From: Chlorops oryzae
Lineage: Eukaryota > Arthropoda > Insecta > Diptera > Chloropidae
DNA: 64,000 nucleotides
Assembly (NCBI GenBank): GCA_020466095.1
Contig: CM035806.1
Coordinates: 142,936,934-143,000,933 of the forward strand
Direction of reading: 5' to 3'
In this document: positions 56,101 to 64,000 of the stretch, in pieces
Layout: each line of letters begins with the position of its first letter
How positions within the stretch are numbered: position 1 is the first letter of the stretch
Notes under the pieces: generated by a model
Seen by the model: only the letters and a program-made list of their open reading frames with translations
Database searches by the model: none
Told to the model about the DNA's origin: nothing
Made by a program: the position numbers and the translations under genes

Positions 56101-58601
56101 TCCTCGCTATGTCCTCGCTAGCGCCAGACTAGAATTATCTGGTCGGTCAAATCTAGCTAGGGCCCAGCTAGTAACTAAATTTCTCTAGGAAATTTCCACC
56201 CGGTTTATAATGAATATACCCGTTCCATAAACAGCCCTGTTTTATACGAAACAGCCCTGTTATATGGAACAGGTCTGTTTATTAAACATGTTTATATTTC
56301 GGTTTTCGACTGTTCACACTACAGAGAAGGCAATGAAAATAAATGTATGTATTCTCACACTACCATTGGAGCTGTTCACTTTCTCCGGGGCGCTCACACC
56401 ATCCAGATTGTACTACTGTTATTGAAAAATCAAATCTATTGTGACATGGTTGTATTTGTAAAATAATATAAATACCCAAAGATTATCTTCACTTGTGAGT
56501 AACGATGGAGCTGCAGTGTTTTGGACATTCCGGGATTTGTGATTTCCATTTTTCGTTTTCTATTCGAACATTCCTTTATGTGTTCGGACAGACCGCAATT
56601 GTCTGCTAGCCCACACATGAAGTTGCCTTTAAGCAGGATAAACGCCAGCAGACGTGGGCCACGAGTGCTGCAATATGTCCATTCCAGCTATCGTTTTTAC
56701 GCTGTCCCTTTTCTTTAAATCTCCATGTTTCATCTGTCTCTGCCTCAGCCTCTGCCTCTGTCTCTCTCTGTCTCTGTCTGTCTCTCGCTCGCAGATTCGT
56801 TCGATCTCCTTTGTGTTTTGTGCGAAAAGAAACAAAAGTGCTTTTAAACCCATGCAGTGTAATCTACATGCCAGTTACACGTGTCGGATCACTTCGACGT
56901 CCTTCAATCAAAAGAGAACTCCAAACGAATGGCACATATCATATATTCGGTTGGAAAGCTTTTTGCTATTTATTATAAAAAAAAAATTTAAAAAAAAATG
57001 AAAACCAAAAAATACGAAAACAACATCTGCAAAAGACTTTCTATGAACGGATTTTCGACATGCTCTTCTCTCTCGTCCCTATTAAGTCGCTATGTCCTGT
57101 CCAATGGATGCGATGCACGAGCGAGCTGCCATCAATACGTCTTGCAATCGCTGAGTGCAATAAAATGAAATATCCCATTGTGCGATGCAATAAGAGCATC
57201 AAAATGAAATCTCAAGATGCACGAAGTCAAAAAGGAAGGAACAAGAAGCAACCGGAATGCATTTCGGCGAATGTGAGAAAGATATGAAAGGAAACTGAGA
57301 CAAATAAACACGAACTGTTGTAATATCTTTGAAGATTTACTGATACGAAAAATGGAAAACAATTTGTTGTTTTCTTTTTTTCTTTTTTCTTTTGTTAAAT
57401 TTTCAAAGAATTCACTTTTTCTACAATCCTCAGAGGCTCTATGGAAAGCTTTATGAAATTGCTACTATATAAAATCTAATTGAGAGCAATTCCGATGAAC
57501 AGACCGAAGTGAAAATGGACAGGTGCATCACTTTGATTGCAAAATTCTAGCGAATCTTGATGTTGTTCGGTGAACTTTAATGCAGCTGTAATGCCGCTGC
57601 TTATGTCCCTTGATAAGCTCCCCAGTCGGCAAAGGTAGGTCGGCAAAGGTAGGCTATCTATCTATAATGAAATACCTTTCTTGAAACCAAAAAAACTTAT
57701 TCTAAAAAAATATTTAAAAATTTTTATTTTATTTTAATTAATATTTGTTCGGGCTTAGGGTCGAAAAATTTCTATTATGAAATGTGAATTTTGATTTCGC
57801 GATATCTTATTTGAATTGACAAACTTTGTTGCAAAAATTTCAAAACTATTCGCTTACTTTTAATTGAAATTCCATGTAATTGCTGCGTTAAATGAAAACA
57901 GAAAAAATTGAAAAAATTCAGCAGCAGTGAGGCGGAAATTCGAGGAAAGCGGACCGAAAAGATTTTTCATTCGTTTTCGGTTCATAGGAAAAGACTCATG
58001 AATAGTAAGGCAAAAGTTCAGTGAAAGAGGACCGAGAAGTTTTTTCCGGAGCTTTAGCAATTTGTTTTCTTTATGAATTTATGGTTCATCGGAAAATCGA
58101 TTGGCTGCTGGAAAAATTTCTCGGTCCGCTTTCGCCGAATTCGTGCTAAACCGCTCATGAATTTTATCGACGTTACATTTTTTACTTATGTATGTCATCA
58201 AGGAATTCATAGAAGAAAGAAAGAATTGCCGACTGGGGTTATTTGTGGCCAAATGAAGAGATCAAGGCCGCGCCAATAAGCGTGAGAGGAAAGAGATTCA
58301 ATACTTGGAATCCTTATTCAACTCGAAATCAACTTGTGGTGGAACGTATTTTGTTCTCATTTTTTTTCCAATTCTAAGAAATTTAGCTTCAGCTTTGAGC
58401 TTTCAGTGCGTTTGAAAGTGATTCCACGGAAACCAAAAGCTGATTAAACTGAAAAACAAAATAAGAAATGAAAATTGCACATTTAAGGCTTATTGAAAAA
58501 ATACGTAGCATACTTTAAGGATTAAATTTTATTATTTTCATTGCTTATTTATTCCATGACAAATAAGATGGCGATGAAAGGAAATATTTGATGAATCTTA
58601 T
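56101..58601. other. Non-coding region
   Basis: No gene supported. ACAGCCCTGTT words repeat near 56230-56275; CT/CTGCCT repeats lie at 56735-56785. Confidence 0.5.
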
Positions 58602-58731
58602 ATGCCTGCCACACGTAGATTGAAATTGAGCAATTTCAAAAAATTTCAGAGCAAATTTGACATTTGAAATTGAGGCAATTTCAATTTTGTTCTGAAATTG
58701 AGCAATTTCGATCTACGTGTGGCAGGCATAT
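58602..58731. mobile_element. Short MITE with 20-bp perfect TIRs
   Basis: TATGCCTGCCACACGTAGAT (58602-58621) and its exact complement (58712-58731). Most of the interior is also near-palindromic through GAAATTGAGCAATTTC words. ATCTTA occurs just before the left end and two bases after the right end, a possible duplication. Non-coding. Confidence 0.7.
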
Positions 58732-58807
58732 TATCTTAAAATTTGTTTGTTTTTAAAGGTTTAATAGTCGGCAGCACCTTATTTTTGACCGATCTTCAAA
58801 ACTATGT

Positions 58808-59646
58808 AAAAACAAGTAAGGGTGTTATAGTCAGGCGAGCCTGACAATAGAATACCCGACACAGACACACATGTTCAAATAATTTTTTATATCCAGAGGT
58901 GTTTAAGGCCATTAGAGGCCCCATATACCGACTTTTGATAGATTTTTTTATGAAAACTGCCCCTTTGCCATGCCCACTTTTCCAATTTTTGTTGAACTAT
59001 AAGCGGATGCTTAAATATACGCTCAAATTTTAAGTTTCATTAAAATATTTCGAAAAAGTCCGATTTTAAGGCAGTTTTGGGATTTTTGTGACAGACCCTA
59101 GTACTGGAGCTACCCTTAAAAATGGACCGATCAAGGAAATTTTTTGGAAGGATGTTTAAGGCTACAAAGGAAGCATAAGTGCCAAATTTCGTTCAAGTCC
59201 CATTTGAATTTCGGGTGTAGGAGACAATTTTCGAAAACCGCCCTTCTGCCACGCCCACTTTTACAATTTTTGGAACATGTTCAAATATCAAATTTCATCA
59301 AAATATGTTGAAAAACTTAGATTTTAGAGCAGTTTTTGTGATTTTCGTAACAGACCCTAGTACTGGAGGTACCCCTAAAAATGGTCCGATCGGGTCCATT
59401 CTCGAACTTGTTCTTACTCATGTCCCCGTGAGCAGGCATACCAAATTTTGTCGAGATAGCTCAACTCCTTCGATAAGATAATTGTATACAGACAGACAGA
59501 CAGACGGACGGACATGTCTAAATCGAATCTCCGAGTGACGCTGATCATTTCTATATATATTTTGTATGATCTATCACGACTGGTTCTGGGTGTTACACAC
59601 AACCACACAAACGCAATATACCCTCGACACAGAGTGTGTCGGATAT
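58808..59646 (-). mobile_element. DINE-1/INE-1-like element, copy 2 (inverted)
   Basis: On minus it begins near ATATCCGACACACTCTGTGTC and runs through GATCAGCGTCACTCGG, ATGTCCGTCCGTCTGTCTGT and AGTACTAGGGTCTGT to TGTGTCGGGTATTCTATTGT. It then has a terminal hairpin GTCAGGCTCGCCTGAC (58830-58845) and CCCTTACTTGTTT. It is opposite in orientation to copy 1 and more complete at the 3' end. The short hairpin near the end fits the Helentron-related DINE-1 group. Confidence 0.8.
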
Positions 59647-60807
59647 AAAAAGAGTGCTAGAGGGGCTTTATTTAAGGGATAATTTTTTCAAATCGGATGA
59701 TGCGTTGTCGTGTTCAGCTAGCTGCTATGCCACCTTAATTTTTTTTTTTTTGTCAAGAAATAATATAACTCTCGCAGAAAGATTTTTTAAAATATTGCTT
59801 TCGTCCTGAGAGGGTCAAAGTCCATAAGAAAAGTGCATTTAGATGTCTTGAAAAAATAAAAAAAAATATTTATTTGTAAACTAATGTTAGTGGTCATGTA
59901 CAAACAAAAGCAAATGGGTCATACCCATAGAGTCTATGCTCGAGACTTTCATCATCCAGCCAAGGTCAAGCTGGGAATAATTGCCGAAAATGTTTTCTTT
60001 CAAGTTGAAATTGCCCTAAATTTGCTTAAAAATCGTAGCATATGCTGTCCAAATGTTGCTTCGGCACAAAAAATAGCAACTAAAGAAGAATTTTCGTTAT
60101 TTTTTAACAACTTTTCTTGGGCGATTTTATCGCAGCTCTTTCCAGACCTCACACAACACCATTATCTTATGAATATTTAAGCACACCAAATCCTTTCTTA
60201 GTGTCCTTCTTATAATTCAGCAGCAACACTTTTCATAACTAATCCAGCTAAGTTCCTATCTTGACTCGTTGCGGAAATTATTTTCAACATTATATCGCCA
60301 TAAGCGATAGGGTTAAAGCAAATCCTTAAAGCACTTCAAAATGCAAAAGCAAAAAAAAAAAAAAAACGGGGGGATGAATAAATAGAAAACTCTTTTAATA
60401 CGCCCGAAATACTTGTACCTTGACGATGCGTTTCTCTGGCTTGGAGAAAAAACGAAATTTAAGAAAAGCGAAAACAAAAAAATCTAGCTCTCAGTCTCAC
60501 CTACAACACCAACACCCATACCCACACAACAACAACATATGGCTCACCTATAGCAGAGACTATTATAAGGGTTTGAGTCCAGCCGCATCGCGTTTAACGC
60601 TGTCTGAGTTTGGGAATTCAAACTCGAATCGTGCTAACTGCGGCTTTGACTTCGGTTTCGCCTACGCGCCTCTTTTGTGCACCCCTTTGAGAAGAGATTC
60701 GTGTGTGTGTGCGAATTTGTGTGTATTTATATATATGTATGTATATGGGTTTAACGTTGCTCCAAAAACGACCCTTCACAAATGTTCATGATGAAATATG
60801 CGCGTCA
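59647..60807. other. Non-coding region
   Basis: Open frames at 59884-60180 and 60420-60791 show no recognised domain. An A-run lies at about 60349-60366. No gene supported. Confidence 0.4.
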
Positions 60808-61066
60808 CACAGTGGGATCTCCTCCATACATCATGCGAAAAAAAAAAATCAAAAAGACTTCTCCTATTATAATTAAAACTTATATATATGGTTATGTCAC
60901 CTATTGTGGACCGCCTAAGCAAAAGTTTAAATAAAAATTTGGTCAAGAAGGTTAACCACGGTTTTTATATACCATTCGTTATTCGAAATTACTAGGAAAC
61001 TTTCGATGGTAGCAGAACTTCAAAATGTTTTTATAAAAGAAAATATTCGATTATGAAAAAAGGGAA

Positions 61067-61111
61067 GAATTTTTTTTTTTTTTTTTTTTTTGGGGGGGGG
61101 GGGGGGTGGGG
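61067..61111 (+). repeat. Oligo(T) followed by oligo(G)
   Basis: A run of about 23 T is followed by 15 G, a T and five more G. The G tract could form a G-quadruplex. Its exact length is prone to sequencing error. Confidence 0.7.
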
Positions 61112-62235
61112 GTAAATTGTAACCTCGAGTGAACCATCCGATGAAAACTTAAAAAAAAAAAACGGTCGAAAGTTCAAAAAACGACAAAACTACAAATGTT
61201 TTTGAACTGGGCATCGGATTCAGTGTCATTATCCGAGGCCCAATGGTTTCATGTAAAAACAGCCTTTCATACTGATGCACTACTGGACGACATGCCCAAA
61301 TTCTATTTAAAAATCATCAAAAAATTGAATAAACCTCATAAAACTAGTTAACACAGTTCCAAAGTCTATTCATATCCATAAATATGCTAATTTTATATTA
61401 AGAATGAAAAATTTTGACGGTCCACTGAGGATTTCAAGCAGTGGTCCACTCAAGGTGAACCATACAATATCAAGTGAGCCACCAAAACTTATTGAAGACC
61501 GTCCCTACAATTCTAGTTCTACGTACAGCTGCCGTCGACATATTAAGAGAATAGCTATATACGTATGTGCTCCACGAGTATATACTTTGCAAAAGTTACT
61601 TTCTCTACTGTAGAGTCGTAGAGAAATCATTCTTTTGCAATGTAAACAGTCGCGGTAGATTCTATACATTATTCACTCATTTCTCTACGTAAAAAACTCC
61701 ATAGTGGATTTCAGGCTTTAAGTTCAATGCTTAAGCTAACAAGAAATATACTTCTTAAGCACAAAAATGCGCACAATGTGTTCAAATCTGACAGTCCCCA
61801 GGGGGACTGACTCTTCTGGATTTATGTATTTGGACGACTCGGGTTTCTCATTTCGAATTACAGAAAATCTTTATTCAGTTATCATTGCCTTAACAATGGA
61901 TTCTAATTCGAAAGTATTTTTTATTGGGTTGGCTTCTCATTGACTTTATATAAGGATCGGAACTAAAATATATCCTGTTACAGCCTAAACATATGCAATG
62001 CTTTTTTCCCAAACATCGAAAATTTTTCACGATGATTTTTGACATCAAAATGGGCTTTATAGGAAAAAGCGCAATTATGTATGCGAAAATTTTGTTCATT
62101 CATCGTTAGAAGAGGCTCCACCCTTTCATTTTTTAACTATTAACTAGAAGACGGAGCACGACGAAGCATGTAAAGTTCTTGTCCATTGAATGTAAGAAAG
62201 CCCTAATTTTCGAGATAACCATTCTGATAGTCTAA

Positions 62236-62474
62236 ATCCCCTTCGTATATTCAATAAAATGCCACAGCGTTCCATTTCATTTAAAAATCAGACTCCTTAT
62301 TTAAATAGAAAATCACTTTCAAAGCAACAATGCTGGATTGAATCGAGAAAAAACTCGAAAACCAATTTGGCAAAATTTTTGCGACTTTTCGATGAAAAAT
62401 CTTTTCACGTTTTTGAAAAAACAGGTATGGATTTTTCATGTCCATATATTGATCTATTAGACGAAATCACTTAA
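62236..62474 (+). pseudogene. Coding trace in Transib-type copy 3
   Basis: An open stretch (ATG at 62259) encodes MPQRSISFKNQTPYLNRKS and ends at a stop after LLDEIT. The first part aligns with the frame near 21065-21140 of copy 1; the VFEKTGMDFSC part resembles the FRNGKIMDFSC frame near 21511 of copy 1. It is probably a piece of the lost element gene. No known domain recognised. Confidence 0.35.
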
Positions 62475-62517
62475 TCGAAAAATGCAATTTTCTCCGCTGA
62501 AATCCCACTGTGCGCCA

Positions 62518-64000
62518 CAAGGATTAAGATTTCAACCTGCTCGGTGCTCGGTGCTCAGCAAAGGCATAAGGGAGGCACAGCTTTAGACGCGAATGATATT
62601 GTAATAACCCAGTTGGACCCCATTGAAATTGAATTGAAGGTGCTCTAATCTCGAAATGTACGTACGAAAACGCACAAATGGTCGTTATTTTGTGACTGTG
62701 TGTGGGCACAAATCTTTTTCTTTTTTTTTTTTGTAAATTTCTCTTCTGTCTTTAATGTGAAAAATTGAGTTGAAAGAAAATGAAAACATTCCATATTTAA
62801 GGCTTCCTTGCGCCGTTTGGAAAGCTTTTCTTCGAAATCGATCTTTAAGGGACTTAGAGAAGAAGAAAAAACAAAAGAATATTTTGATATCAAAACGTCC
62901 TTGAAGTTTCATAAGCTTTAAGGATTTGAAAGCACATCCATTCCTTTTAGTCATTTATCGTAAAATTTTGAGACGGCAAATAGAGACAGTGAATCACTGA
63001 GCAGAATATTACGTTGCAAATACTCGACATGGAAGCCATCGACAGCTGTTGGGAAACAGCAAGAGTGTGAAAAGGAATCCGTCAATTCGCCTCTCCGTCT
63101 ACACCTCCGTCCTTTGTCCGCCCAATGGGAATACCTTTTCAATCATAAGCGTTATGACGTTGATTTCGGAAGCCTTCAATAATTATAAACTACAACAAGT
63201 GATTACTGCGAAGGACATTTTATGATAAAAGCATGATGAGCGAGCTAGAAGAAATGAGCGAGGGAGATACAGAGCGAGCGAGAGAATACAAAGATGTATA
63301 GAAAGGATGAGATGAGGATAGGCAAATGCGGACTAAGAAAATATTTACGAAATGCTAATGTACAGATACACACTGTACGGACTTTGAACAATGATACCGA
63401 AGGATAATGGGACCAGTCAGACCAGCCTAGAATCGCAGCACAAGCACTTCTGCATGTGCATGTATATTGCGTCACAATAGAGCGCTAGGATCTCAAGAAG
63501 AAGCAAGCAAGCAGACAAGTACCTAAGCGTTGCGGCAGCCCTTGGATCGGTGCCAAAATAAGACTTGTCCGCCAGCTGCCCCAACACGCCCTCGCGCCTC
63601 TGGTTTCTGCATTACCGAGACGCAATATGAATTCGATGAACAGCGTCAACACAAGTGGCGGCCGCGGCGAGGCGACGAAGGATAACGCCTCATATTTATA
63701 TATGATGCCATTCAAACCTCCCCATGCATGTGCAGTCATACTCAACTACTCATACAGTGCCAGGCTTACTGCATTAGAACGCTAAGGCATGCGTAAATGC
63801 CATCGTGAGGTAAAGCAAAAGCATTCACACACACATACGCACGCACGGCCACACGCGCGCAGTCAGTTTTACGCGCTCGTTCTTTGTATGTGCTTGAGCA
63901 AGGATAATTATTTGTATTTTACGCTTGCATGGAGGCCTCAGCGAATAGCGAATGGGGGGTTTTATTTTTTCTTCACAAAAGATTTTTTGCTCGTTTACTT
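62518..64000. other. Non-coding region to window end
   Basis: No gene supported. T-run near 62717-62732; CA/CG-rich sequence near 63825-63860. Confidence 0.5.

Larger units (their letters stand above)
60808..62512 (+). mobile_element. Transib-type element, copy 3 (1.7 kb)
   Basis: The left end is CACAGTG (60808-60814), 23-base spacer, then an A11 run from 60838. The right end, read inward on minus, is CACAGTG (62512-62506), 12-base spacer, AGAAAATTG (62493-62485). Flanks are CGTCA (60803-60807) and CGCCA (62513-62517), 4 of 5 matching. Homology with copy 1 covers both ends and about 61790-62500. The interior includes a T20/G15 tract (about 61067-61105) not shared by the other copies. Confidence 0.82.

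Noticed and set aside
59884..60180. 98-codon open frame
   Set aside because: No recognised domain, no homologous trace elsewhere in the window, and length within chance expectation for AT-rich DNA with lenient starts.

Overview
The window is eukaryotic, AT-rich, poor in genes and crowded with transposon remains. The organism is most likely a higher fly (Brachycera). The evidence is two elements of the fly INE-1/DINE-1 type (with GTCT/GTCC runs after a conserved block), a mariner of the Himar/irritans type, abundant CA, CAA and ATGT simple repeats, and an intronless relative of poly(A)-binding protein. The family (tephritid, muscid or drosophilid) cannot be fixed from the sequence.

Only one host gene is convincing. 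On the minus strand at 13752-15584 lies a 610-codon single-exon PABP-like protein that keeps RRM2, RRM3, RRM4 and the C-terminal MLLE domain but has no RRM1. Upstream of it the transcript strand carries a long A-rich tract (15931-16010), the kind of element through which PABP mRNAs are autoregulated. The rest of the window looks intergenic or intronic.

Mobile DNA by region. 2.6-9.7 kb: a 0.94 kb unit present twice as near-identical direct copies, with a hAT element between them (perfect 15-bp TIRs, perfect 8-bp target duplication, gutted transposase). 10.2-11.0 kb: an 800-bp purine satellite. 12.2 kb: a pogo/Tigger-like MITE. 16.6-18.3 kb: a DINE-1 copy and a piggyBac-like MITE. 20.0-21.6, 36.5-37.1 and 60.8-62.5 kb: three copies of a Transib-type family. 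24.6-31.4 kb: a dead hAT transposase preceded by a ~124-bp tandem array, present twice, with a Himar-type mariner and a non-LTR tail between the copies. 31.7-34.1 kb: two tandem duplications. 35.9-48.5 kb: several MITEs and a non-LTR RNase H remnant. 49.5-52.2 kb: a transposon-like gene framed by ~440-bp inverted arms inside ~520-bp direct repeats. 52.9-53.8 kb: two AG satellites. 55.2-59.6 kb: a second piggyBac-like MITE, a short-TIR MITE and an inverted DINE-1.

The most interesting signal is the Transib-type family. All six termini begin with CACAGTG (one has CACTGTG) followed by GGAT. In every copy one end has an A-rich nonamer exactly 23 bp from the heptamer and the other end has one 12 bp away. 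One copy is flanked by a perfect 5-bp duplication, CGACG. This is the 12/23 layout of V(D)J recombination signals, in an insect transposon of the RAG1-related superfamily.
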